This document shows positions 36,374 to 44,355 of a stretch of DNA of 64,000 bases, one piece after another. A model generated the notes under the pieces. It had not been told where the DNA came from and did no database searches. It saw only the letters and a program-made list of their open reading frames with translations. Within the stretch, counting starts at the first letter, position 1; each line of letters opens with the position of its first letter. Position numbers and translations under genes: made by a program. Origin of the DNA: Granulicella aggregans (GTDB taxonomy: Bacteria; Acidobacteriota; Terriglobia; Terriglobales; Acidobacteriaceae); NCBI RefSeq assembly GCF_014203275.1, contig NZ_JACHIP010000001.1:124001-188000 (forward strand), in the 5' to 3' direction.

Positions 36374-39300
36374 TTATTGGAACTCACCTTCAATAAAAAA
36401 CGCTGCCCAGAAGTATGGATCGTGGAACTTTTGATTGCGCGCCATCCTGAGCTGCGCCCGATTAAGTGCCGCTGCCGGACTCCTTCCGTCTTTGAGCTCT
36501 CGATAAAAATAAGCCATCAGGATCGCCGAAGCTTCGTCGTCCACCTTCCACAGGCTGGCAATGACCCGTTGCGCACCAGCATAGAGAAACGCCCGCGGCA
36601 GTCCTACGATTCCTTCTGAGCCCATATCTTTGCCGAGCGCTGACTCACACGAACTTAACACCACCAGCTCCGCTGACAGATGCAGACTGTGAATATCGCC
36701 CATCCGCAGATATCCGTCCTGCGGCTTTCCCTGCGCATTGAACATTGCCAGCACCAGCCCGGAGTTCTCGGGGCGCCGTGCATCGAGCAGGCCATGGGTG
36801 GCAAAATGCACCACTCGGGCTTGCGCGAATGCGCCTCCCAGCACGGTGTTGCGACTTGCCTCAGCGCCTAACACCAATCGCGTACCTGACACGCCGATGA
36901 TCTTCTGGATACTCGATGCTTCCAGGCGTGATCCAGGAAGGCTTGGGATCGTTCCAGGCAGGTGCAAATCGGTCAGTGCCCGCGTCAACTCTCTGGATCG
37001 CAATATCGTCCGTGAAGCGATGGCGTTTGGGCTCGACTTACCGTTTATACCCGGCAACTCATAAAGTGGATCCGCGATCACGACGACCTTGTTTTGTGGC
37101 TCCGGGCGGCTGGCAGTGCTCTTACGCAGCGCCATGAGCGCCGAAACCGAAGGAAGTATCGTGATGTCGTTCTGCTCCACCAGCTTTGTTCCATCTGCTG
37201 TCGCCAAAGCGCCAAAGGGAAGATACTGCAATGCCCCGTCGGGGACGATGATCAACTCCTTACCCTTAAGCCGGGGCATGTCAGCAAAAAGAACTTTTCC
37301 AAGTTGGACCGATAACTCTTGCGCCACCCGCCTTTGCGTCTTATGCCGCTCTAAGAACCCCTCCGGCGTCTCGCCCCCGAGCGACTCCGGCGGCTCCAGG
37401 GCTCTCCTGAGTCTCTCCACGCGCGTCTGTATCCACGCGCTGTTCGGAAGTTCAACCGCTGCTATCCGGCTGCCATCCACGAACCACGCGAAGCTGCGCT
37501 CCTCTCCCAGCGCGAACTCAACCAACGCCGCCCCACTCTTCTTCATCTCCGCCTGAATCTGCTCCGCGGTTAGAGATGATGCTACCGGGTTCGCCGGCGC
37601 GGATAGCGGGTCGGCCCCGGTCAAGGCCGGTGCCAGCTCTGGCTGGTCGGCCTCCTTGTGAAAAACGGAGCAGCTCGCATCTTGCGGAGTTCTGACCAAC
37701 TCGTCGATGAACGCGCGTACTTTGCTACGCTCAGACGATTCGAGGGCGAGCCTTGCAAACTCCTCTGCCGACTCGGACCGCCTCAGCGTCATCAGAATCC
37801 GAGTGTAGAGCGCGTAATACTCGTGTACCCACGCGAAATATTGCGCACGCGACTCGAACTTGGCGATCCGCAGGCGCTGCGATTCGATCGCTGAAATGGT
37901 CGTCTTGATCTCGGATAAGGCGCGCCGTGGGTCGCCGCGCGCAAGATAGATCCGCGACCGGAGATAGTGGGTTCTCGCTACATCTTCTGTCGCTCCAGCC
38001 TGCTGTTCCTGGATCAATGCCTGCGCGTGAAGGTTGAGTGCTTCCTCCAGATCGCCCATGGCAACGGCGGCTCGCGCAAGGCGACCAAGTGCCAGGGCTA
38101 TCTCCAGAGGGTTCCGCGCCTCGCGGGCCGCGTCAAGGCTCTTCCTGTATGTATCACGCGCAGCCCTGGCTCGCCCTTTACTCAGGTCGATGTCGCCCGT
38201 ACCCACAAGTGCTGTTGCCAGCAACGCCTTGCCGTTAGTGGCCTTCGCGATGGCGCGTCCTCGCGCATAGAGTTCCGGACCCGCGCTGCGAAGGTAGTTG
38301 CTGGCAACTGAAAGTTCCATCAACCCGGAGATCGCATCTCCTTCACCAAGCTCGTCGCCGGCAGCCGCAAACAGCCTTCGCGCCCTCGTATAAGCCACGA
38401 TAGCTGCGTCTTCGTCGCCGAAGTTCCGCGCCACCATTCCGAGGTTGTTGTAAGCTATCGCGGCATTGTCGCTGTCCGCAATTCTTTCGAAGAGTGCAAG
38501 CGCGCTTCTTGCGGCACACTCCGCGGCGGCGTAGTCGCCTTCACGTCCGGCAAAATAGGCCGCCACAAGCTCCGCCCGGGCGGTGCCATACCGGTTGCCG
38601 TTCCGCGACCAGAGCTCCATCGAACTCGCAAGCAACCGCCGCGCTGCCACCGGATCGTCAGGATGGACGTTGTAGGCCAGCATCATCGCACTCAACGCCT
38701 CTATTTCCATATCGCCAGCTCCAGCTGCAAGCTCTCGCGCCCGTGTCAGGCTTGCGGTCGCCTTGCCTACCTGCCCGGACCAGAACTGGGCTTCACCCTC
38801 CGCCTCCACCGCGCGGGCATAAGCCGGTGCATCGTCGTCTTTAAGGTGAACACATTCCTGCACCGCATCTGCGGCATCACGCAGTGAGTCGGCGCCGCTG
38901 CCAATATTTGCCTCTGTCCAGGCCAGTCTGGTCAGCGCCGCGCAACGTACGGGCTTCGCGTCGCCACTAAGGACAAGCGCACGGTGATAGGCACTGATCG
39001 CCTGCGCAAACCCGCTCATCATGCTTCTAGTGTTCCCAGCCTGTATCACTGCGGATGCAGCCTGCTCCCGCATTCCTGCTTTCAGGAATTCAGCGGAGCT
39101 CGCACGGTAAAGCTGTATAGCTTCGAGCAGATCCCTCCGTGTCAGCTTCCCGCGAGACGCATCCGCCTCAGTGTATTCCGCCTCCGCTAACGCTCGATCG
39201 CCGGCCTTGGCCACCCGCGGCGCCCCACCCAGAGCCGGCATTTGCGGATACCCCACGTGTCCCGAAAAACTTAGCGCAAGCGCCGCGACCAGCGCAAATG

Positions 39301-39385
39301 CGCCCTCGCGGCTCCTCTTGCTGCCACAGTGTCTCTTGATCGCCGTTCTTCGAGTCAGACACAATCGCACCATATAGCTTCTCAA
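36374..39385 (-). CDS. TPR-CHAT caspase-like protease
   Basis: A 1003-residue protein. A hydrophobic segment near 30-48 (GAFALVAALALSFSGHVG) may be a signal or anchor. Residues ~60-560 hold many tetratricopeptide repeats (for example AAIAYNNLGMVARNFGDEDA, ALALGRLARAAVAMGDLEEA). Residues ~700-1003 are a CHAT domain: H864 in VVHFATHGLLD, C913 in VVLSSCESALGKD, then GIVGLPRAFLYAGAQRVIAS. This is the caspase-fold dyad. TPR-CHAT proteins include Craspase-type and gasdermin-activating proteases in other bacteria. It starts one base after the clostripain stop and is followed by the sigma gene. An activating or processing role for anti-sigma or the other proteases is inferred. Confidence 0.9.
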   Translation of the reverse strand: MRSYMVRLCLTRRTAIKRHCGSKRSREGAFALVAALALSFSGHVGYPQMPALGGAPRVAKAGDRALAEAEYTEADASRGKLTRRDLLEAIQLYRASSAEFLKAGMREQAASAVIQAGNTRSMMSGFAQAISAYHRALVLSGDAKPVRCAALTRLAWTEANIGSGADSLRDAADAVQECVHLKDDDAPAYARAVEAEGEAQFWSGQVGKATASLTRARELAAGAGDMEIEALSAMMLAYNVHPDDPVAARRLLASSMELWSRNGNRYGTARAELVAAYFAGREGDYAAAECAARSALALFERIADSDNAAIAYNNLGMVARNFGDEDAAIVAYTRARRLFAAAGDELGEGDAISGLMELSVASNYLRSAGPELYARGRAIAKATNGKALLATALVGTGDIDLSKGRARAARDTYRKSLDAAREARNPLEIALALGRLARAAVAMGDLEEALNLHAQALIQEQQAGATEDVARTHYLRSRIYLARGDPRRALSEIKTTISAIESQRLRIAKFESRAQYFAWVHEYYALYTRILMTLRRSESAEEFARLALESSERSKVRAFIDELVRTPQDASCSVFHKEADQPELAPALTGADPLSAPANPVASSLTAEQIQAEMKKSGAALVEFALGEERSFAWFVDGSRIAAVELPNSAWIQTRVERLRRALEPPESLGGETPEGFLERHKTQRRVAQELSVQLGKVLFADMPRLKGKELIIVPDGALQYLPFGALATADGTKLVEQNDITILPSVSALMALRKSTASRPEPQNKVVVIADPLYELPGINGKSSPNAIASRTILRSRELTRALTDLHLPGTIPSLPGSRLEASSIQKIIGVSGTRLVLGAEASRNTVLGGAFAQARVVHFATHGLLDARRPENSGLVLAMFNAQGKPQDGYLRMGDIHSLHLSAELVVLSSCESALGKDMGSEGIVGLPRAFLYAGAQRVIASLWKVDDEASAILMAYFYRELKDGRSPAAALNRAQLRMARNQKFHDPYFWAAFFIEGEFQ

Positions 39386-39386
39386 G

Positions 39387-40922
39387 TCAGGCCGGAAGCT
39401 CCTTACACTTAGGGGTGGCTCGGACCTTTGACTCCCGGCAAACGTTCCGGGCGGCCTGGGTTGCGGAGTACACGACGTTAAGGTCTCTCGATGCCATCCT
39501 CACCAGGATCGGGGTCCATTGCTCCACGATGAACTTGTACCAGCCAGTATCCTGCGACAATGCCAGGTCTTCATAGTAGGACTCCGTGTTTTTGATCAGG
39601 GTGTGCCGAGCGTGAAGCAACTGCTGCGGTGCCACGTCATTCAATACAGAGGAGAAGTCTTTGCCCCCGCGTGACGGGTCTCCGCCTTTGAACATGGGCC
39701 TGCTCATGTCAATCCACTGGTCGTTGGAAAGATACGGCATGTAGAGCGATCCCCCGTTACACGCACCGTCCGTAGAACAGTTTGCCAGCACTAGGGCGCT
39801 GCTGTGTGTACCGTCAGTATCTTCCTCCAGCGCTTCAATGATCTTTTTGCTGGCTTCGTAGATGGCATATCGCCAATAGCTCACATCTCCAGGGGCAGGC
39901 ACCTGACCACCGTATCCACCCTTTGTCGTGTTGGCTCCAGCATTCAGTATGTTCATCAGCTCTGCAGCTAAATCGGCAAGGTCCACATACAGGCCGCTGA
40001 CGAAGTCTCTCGTCCGCTCCCGGGCCGCGATCAACAGCGCAGCAAGGCCGGATTCCTTCTCAGCCTTACCAAACGCGCGCACCAGCTCGCACAGTGCATC
40101 TTCCAGTTGACTGCAGTTCACAAGACGCAGGGCGGTGAGCGTTGCCGGCGTCATCTCCGTGACGGCGTCCGTGATGTAGTCGATGTAGGTTTGGATGTAC
40201 TTGTACACGCCCTGCCGCAACATCTCTTCAACGTTGTCTCCCCCCTGCCGGAACAGAGAGACGATCGTATCGTAGGGGAAGCTCAGGTCCGGAACTTCTT
40301 CCTGGGAGGCGACCATGTATTTAACGTGTTCGCGCAGTTCGTAGGCCACCTCGACCAGACTCATCGAACATGCGTCAAATCCTATTAAATCGAACTTGAT
40401 GCCCTTGTGCGGCGTCGGCACCACGGCAACTTTCTGCAGAGCGTCACGCAGATCGCCCGGAGTCAAATAGAGGCTGACGTCCTGACATCCAGGTGCCGGC
40501 GGCGGCTGCATCAGCAGTTGCGGCCCATGCCCCCACAGGATCAGCGCATAGTGGTCAGCTATTTCCAGCTCGGCGTGTTCGGAGGCCCACTGCAAAAAAC
40601 TGACCAGAGCTTGCTGCTCCGTCATACCCTTTGGCGCGTCGAAACGACCAGCGACGAAGTCAGAGAGACGCTCTCCCTTCTTCCCTGGGCCGAAAATATA
40701 GCGCGGAATCGCCTTCTGGCCGGACGGCGCATCCACCGTCATCTGGGCAGCCACCCAAACTTCCGCCTTATCCGCACAATCAATGTTCTTGCACGCTGAA
40801 TTTCTCAACTGCTTTAAAGACTCAATTCCAAAGTTTGCCAGTTGTCCGTCTGCTGCGATATCCAGAAGGATGACCCAGCGCTTCCTCGAAGCCGATGGAG
40901 CGGAACCATAATCTTGGGTCAC
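39387..40922 (-). CDS. Clostripain-family (C11) cysteine protease
   Basis: A 511-residue protein. RWVILLDIAADGQLANFGIE starts the caspase-like fold; H132 in ALILWGHGPQL and C185 in LIGFDACSMSLVEVAYEL are the catalytic pair of the C11 family. Residues ~190-480 follow family layout (YMVASQEEVPD, VNCSQLEDALCELVRAFGKA). There is no signal peptide, so it is cytoplasmic. It is the first gene of the minus-strand cluster, directly abutting the CHAT gene, and both have caspase-like folds. C11 proteases cleave after Arg or Lys and are often self-activated. Confidence 0.9.
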   Translation of the reverse strand: MTQDYGSAPSASRKRWVILLDIAADGQLANFGIESLKQLRNSACKNIDCADKAEVWVAAQMTVDAPSGQKAIPRYIFGPGKKGERLSDFVAGRFDAPKGMTEQQALVSFLQWASEHAELEIADHYALILWGHGPQLLMQPPPAPGCQDVSLYLTPGDLRDALQKVAVVPTPHKGIKFDLIGFDACSMSLVEVAYELREHVKYMVASQEEVPDLSFPYDTIVSLFRQGGDNVEEMLRQGVYKYIQTYIDYITDAVTEMTPATLTALRLVNCSQLEDALCELVRAFGKAEKESGLAALLIAARERTRDFVSGLYVDLADLAAELMNILNAGANTTKGGYGGQVPAPGDVSYWRYAIYEASKKIIEALEEDTDGTHSSALVLANCSTDGACNGGSLYMPYLSNDQWIDMSRPMFKGGDPSRGGKDFSSVLNDVAPQQLLHARHTLIKNTESYYEDLALSQDTGWYKFIVEQWTPILVRMASRDLNVVYSATQAARNVCRESKVRATPKCKELPA

Positions 40923-41417
40923 AGGGACACCTCCTGAAGGTTCCCGCAGCTCTCGACTCTTTCTTCGTTGCGTGTCTTCTGCCGACTTATGCCCGTCCAG
41001 CCTGTTCTTGCCTGACCGATTTTCGCCCTATGCGTCGTCATCGAGATTTTTTCTCCTGATAGATATCCAGCTGATTCTCGGGTTTCACATTTGCGACTGC
41101 CCAAATCCCTCGCGCGCCACGCAACAAGTCATGAACAGTCTGCTATCGCTTCCCTATAGAGTTATGGGTTCATGAACAAAGCATTTCAAAGCTTTCGCGG
41201 CAAGGCGAAGAGTGGCGAAAAAGAGAATGTTGGGGCCGGTTAGGCTAGGATGAACGTCAGCCCCGAAAGAATCAAGAGAATTCTGCATCTAGTTCGCGCT
41301 GAATCGGCGGATGTATTGCCTGTAACGCGACATCGATTATGGTGCAGCTTAAGCTCGGCCATCGCCGCGATTGGAGCGGAACTCCGACGGGTGCGATTTC
41401 GAAAAATGGGCAGAACT
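40923..41417. other. Non-coding right end of the island
   Basis: There are 495 bases upstream of the clostripain gene with no convincing gene. The promoter of the protease cluster should be here. A plus-strand frame near 41,250 runs into the arm repeat and lacks protein-like character. Confidence 0.4.
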
Positions 41418-41447
41418 CTGGTGCCGGTTTTGGTGCCGGTTTGTACC
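41418..41447 (+). repeat. Right 30-bp arm-type integrase site
   Basis: Identical over 30 bp to 382-411 and in the same orientation. It lies 122 bp before the right core. It is followed by two further short units (atttggtgcg twice, 41,451-41,470), so this arm is more complex than the left one. Confidence 0.6.
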
Positions 41448-41568
41448 GGAATTTGGTGCGATTTGGTGCGATCCCATGCAACATGCCATAGTTACTAAAA
41501 CCCCTGTGGTTGCTGGCGATTTGCGAGTTTTTGCAACGCTATGCGAAGCCCTGCAAAAGGGCAAGAAA

Positions 41569-41587
41569 CGGACTCAAAATCCGCCGA
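41569..41587 (+). repeat. attR core
   Basis: Identical to the 19-bp core at 245-263. It is followed by a tRNA-Leu 3' half ending CCA at 41,631, with its own variable arm (GACCGCAAGGTC). The T loop reads TTCGCCC instead of TTCGACC, so the usual A58 is missing. No 5' half precedes it. Confidence 0.85.
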
Positions 41588-41666
41588 CCGCAAGGTCGTG
41601 GGGGTTCGCCCCCCTCTCCCGGCACCAAGATAAGCTCATCAAAATGAATAGATTACGAAGATCAAA

Positions 41667-41690
41667 GCCTCTCAGCTCGAGAGGCTTTTT
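41667..41690 (+). terminator. Terminator after the partial tRNA copy
   Basis: GCCTCTC/GAGAGGC with a 5-nt loop then five T. It is the counterpart of the terminator at 344-366. It is now probably without a transcript to end. Confidence 0.7.
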
Positions 41691-41757
41691 CATGCGCGAA
41701 AAGCACTGGTGCCGGTTCGTGCCTAAGTTACTAATTTAGATTAGGAGGTGCTGGAAC

Positions 41758-41846
41758 ATGCCCAGGAAGAGCATGAAATGGGAGCCGGGGCCGCTTCCGA
41801 TCGAACCGATCCCGTCGTTCGGAGGGGATCGGTTCGATCGGAAGCG
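41758..41846 (+). other. Integrase-start-like scar and perfect 22-bp inverted repeat
   Basis: TTAGGAGGTGCTGGAAC and ATG at 41758 begin a frame MPRKSMKW, like the MPRRR start of the island integrase with its AGGAGG site. A shortened arm-like unit lies upstream at 41,705-41,722. Within the next 90 bases, 41,792-41,813 and 41,825-41,846 form a perfect 22-bp inverted repeat with an 11-nt loop and no T tract. I read it as the scar of an earlier related element next to a strong hairpin of unknown role. Confidence 0.45.
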
Positions 41847-41902
41847 AGTGAGTAGGACGGAATTGCCCGGTCAGCAAACCTTTGGCAGCTTGCTAACTTG
41901 CG

Positions 41903-42553
41903 CTAGCTTTCAGTCCTGAAGCGCTGCACGATATCCAGATACCGCGCTGCCTTGGACGTGATTTCATGTGCTCTCCCTTGAGCCATGGCTGCCGCATCCA
42001 CGAGGTCCGCTCCTACTCCCAGAGCGAAGGCCCCCGCATCCAGAAAGCTCCTGGCTGTTTCGAGACTCACCCCGCCGGTAGGAATCATTTCGACTTGCGG
42101 AAGCGGGGCCTTGATGCTCTTCAGATAGCTCGCGCCGCCCATTGCATTTGCAGGGAAGACTTTGATGACATCTGCGCCCGCCTGCCATGCCGTTACGATT
42201 TCGGTCGGAGTGAGCGCACCTGGAAGCACCGCGACGTCGTACCTCTGGCAGATCTCGACGGTCTTGATGTTCAACGAAGGACTGACAATGAACCTTGCTC
42301 CCTCGAGCATGCAGATACGCGCAGTCTCCGGATCAAGTACAGTTCCCGCGCCAATCAGAACATCGGGCCGCTCTTTAGCGAGCCGAGCCATCACACGAAT
42401 GGCTCCGGGAATCGTCATGGTCACTTCGAACACAGTGATGCCGCCCATGTACATCGCTGAAACCAGTTCAAGCGCCAGCTCTTCACTATCGGCGCGAAGT
42501 ACGGGCACCAACCCCACCGATCTCATCTGCTCCATCACTGCGTACTTCGTCAT
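41903..42553 (-). CDS. eda: KDPG/KHG-type aldolase
   Basis: A 216-residue class I aldolase that splits 2-keto-3-deoxy-6-phosphogluconate (or the galactonate analogue) into pyruvate and glyceraldehyde 3-phosphate. FEVTMT holds the catalytic Glu, IGAGTV and the Schiff-base Lys in DVIKVFPANAMGG; MIPTGGV binds phosphate. ATG 42553 has GGAAGG in front; an in-frame extension to 42,682 overlaps the kinase gene. It is co-transcribed with the KDG kinase (14-nt gap). It is the first intact chromosomal gene beyond the island. Confidence 0.92.
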   Translation of the reverse strand: MTKYAVMEQMRSVGLVPVLRADSEELALELVSAMYMGGITVFEVTMTIPGAIRVMARLAKERPDVLIGAGTVLDPETARICMLEGARFIVSPSLNIKTVEICQRYDVAVLPGALTPTEIVTAWQAGADVIKVFPANAMGGASYLKSIKAPLPQVEMIPTGGVSLETARSFLDAGAFALGVGADLVDAAAMAQGRAHEITSKAARYLDIVQRFRTES

Positions 42554-42567
42554 AGTTTCCTTCCAGC

Positions 42568-43656
42568 CTAACGTGAGGTTGCTGCGTGACCACCGCTCAT
42601 CAAGTGTTCGACCTCTGCGAGCGAAGCCATCGAGGAGTCTCCGGGAGTCGTCATGACAAGTGCCCCGTGCGCGATACCGCAATTGAGAGCATAGTCAATC
42701 TCTCGACCTGCAAGAAGCCCGTAGATAAGCCCTGCGGCGAAGGCATCTCCGCTGCCGACCCGATCCAGAACTTCAAGCATAGGGCAGTGAAGACCGTCGA
42801 CCGCTCTACCGTTTGCGAATGCGAAGCCGCTCCAATCGTTTCTGGTGGCCGTCTGTGCCCTTCTCACGCTGGAGGCGATCACCTTCAGATTGGAATACTC
42901 TTCTTGCACTCGCGCGGCCATCTCGCCGAAAGAATCGAGCGTGTGCCAGACGGGGCCATTGGAAGACGCTGCGGCTGTTCGAGCGACGTCGCCCTCGTGG
43001 CCTAGCAACACGTCGACGAGTGGCATCAGCGAGCGGTTCACCTCGATTGAGCCCTGGCGGCCACCGCGAGAGCTCCAGAGCGATGGGCGATAGTTACAGT
43101 CATAGCTCACGATCGCACCATGAGCTCGCGCCGCGAGCATCGCCTCTTGCACGACTTCTGTCGCACTCTCGCTGAGGGCGGTCGTGATGCCACCGGTGTG
43201 AAACCAACGAACGCCACGGGAGAAGACTTGACTCCAATCCATGTCGCCAGGCTTCAGTTGAGCCATGGCTGTGTGGCCGCGGTCCATCATGCCCAGGCCG
43301 CCGCGGACTCCGAAGCCACGCTCGAGGAAATAGATACCATTCCGAGCATCGCGGCCTACGCCGTCGAATGTTCGCCACTGAATGTGGTCTGTACTTACCC
43401 CACCCTGCAAGACCAGGTCTTCGATCAATCTTCCAATGGCGTTGTCTACGAGTGCACTTGCGATGGCGGTTCGTAGGCCGAAGCAACGGCGCAAGCCGCG
43501 CGCCACGTTGTACTCTCCGCCTCCTTCCCACACCCGGAAGCTGCGTGAGCCGACGATGCGACGTTCTCCCGGATCGAAACGAAGCAGTATTTCGCCGAGA
43601 GAGACGAGATCGTAGCCTTCACCTTCGGACGGCTTCGCTGAGAATCCATCTTCCAA
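42568..43656 (-). CDS. kdgK: 2-keto-3-deoxygluconate kinase (PfkB family)
   Basis: A 362-residue ribokinase-family kinase: LVSLGEILLRFDPGER at the start, the GGGEYNVARGL sugar-binding motif, YDCNYRPSLWSS, and the ATP-site/catalytic DRVGSGDAFAAGLIYGLL with the general-base Asp. The N-terminus matches KdgK proteins. A TTG start (43656) is supported by AGGAGG 8 nt upstream. With the aldolase it forms the end of an Entner-Doudoroff-type route. The name depends on family and neighbour; galactonate-type substrates are equally possible. Confidence 0.85.
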   Translation of the reverse strand: MEDGFSAKPSEGEGYDLVSLGEILLRFDPGERRIVGSRSFRVWEGGGEYNVARGLRRCFGLRTAIASALVDNAIGRLIEDLVLQGGVSTDHIQWRTFDGVGRDARNGIYFLERGFGVRGGLGMMDRGHTAMAQLKPGDMDWSQVFSRGVRWFHTGGITTALSESATEVVQEAMLAARAHGAIVSYDCNYRPSLWSSRGGRQGSIEVNRSLMPLVDVLLGHEGDVARTAAASSNGPVWHTLDSFGEMAARVQEEYSNLKVIASSVRRAQTATRNDWSGFAFANGRAVDGLHCPMLEVLDRVGSGDAFAAGLIYGLLAGREIDYALNCGIAHGALVMTTPGDSSMASLAEVEHLMSGGHAATSR

Positions 43657-44355
43657 AGCAACTTCCTCCTTTGGACACGCTCAGTGTCAATGTTCAAAAT
43701 GCCTAAGAGAGACGTATCTTGTCAAAGAACGGCATGCCAAAGGGAGTCGGGAGTTCGCGCATTACAGCTTGTGAATTCGAGTGACACTCCGCCGTCGGCA
43801 CTTGCCTGGAGATTACAACCGGGCACTGAACTTCGGAGCATGTAGTCGGGCGCAGCTCGGCAAGACTCACCGCAGAGTACTCTTTGCGGTCATAGACCCG
43901 CATGCGGTCCATCCCATCTTCCGCCAGCTTCTGGAACTCCAAGCCGCCTTTGAAATCCGGCACATTCTGTGTGCTGCTCTCGCTTGTCACTCGGTCCGCA
44001 GTGCTGTCGACTACCGCAATCCACGTGAAATCTCCAGGAGAGCGCTCGGTGAGGAATTATTATCCTTCGACGCACAAGCCCACCAGCGCGATAGGTCCGA
44101 TAGGCGCAGAGAGATACCGCGATCCCTTCGAGAGCGCGAACCCTTCCGCGCGGACACCCTTGCGGAGTTGCCGCTCTTAGGTCTTTTGCCCTAGACACTT
44201 ACCCGGCAACAGACCCATGACATCTTTTTCTGGCTGTAATCCAATCGTGACACTCAAGTAACAACTAACGCCCGTTCGCACCTCTTGCCCGTAGCGCGTG
44301 TCCGGCAAAACGGTCGATCTGAAATGATTCGCCAGTTTTCAATCAGGAGACCACC
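43657..44355. other. Divergent intergenic region with a possible gene relic
   Basis: There are 699 bases between the kinase and the TonB receptor. A minus-strand frame without a good start (43,703-44,035) reads GDFTWIAVVDSTADRVTSES then FKGGLEFQKLAEDGMDRMRV; it looks protein-like but I recognise no family. It may be the tail of a lost gene. Promoters of the kinase operon and receptor should be here. No regulator-binding palindrome was noticed. Confidence 0.35.

Larger units (their letters stand above)
245..41587. mobile_element. Integrative genomic island in tRNA-Leu, about 41.3 kb
   Basis: The island is bounded by two copies of a 19-bp core from the tRNA anticodon arm (245-263 and 41,569-41,587). 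A tyrosine integrase gene lies immediately inside the left end, and a perfect 30-bp repeat lies about 120 bp inside each core. The cargo is typical accessory material: a relaxase relic, recombinases, a Tn552-like module, toxin-antitoxin genes, putative defence genes, a RiPP relic and a protease cluster. No conjugation machinery is seen, so the element is at most mobilisable or is now immobile apart from its integrase. The exact crossover within the core cannot be read from sequence. Confidence 0.88.

Noticed and set aside
41569..41631. A second complete tRNA-Leu at the right end
   Set aside because: Only the anticodon arm and 3' half are present; no 5' acceptor strand or D arm precedes it.
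43703..44198. A regulator gene between KDG kinase and the TonB receptor
   Set aside because: Frames on both strands lack starts, ribosome sites and any HTH; at most a gene relic.
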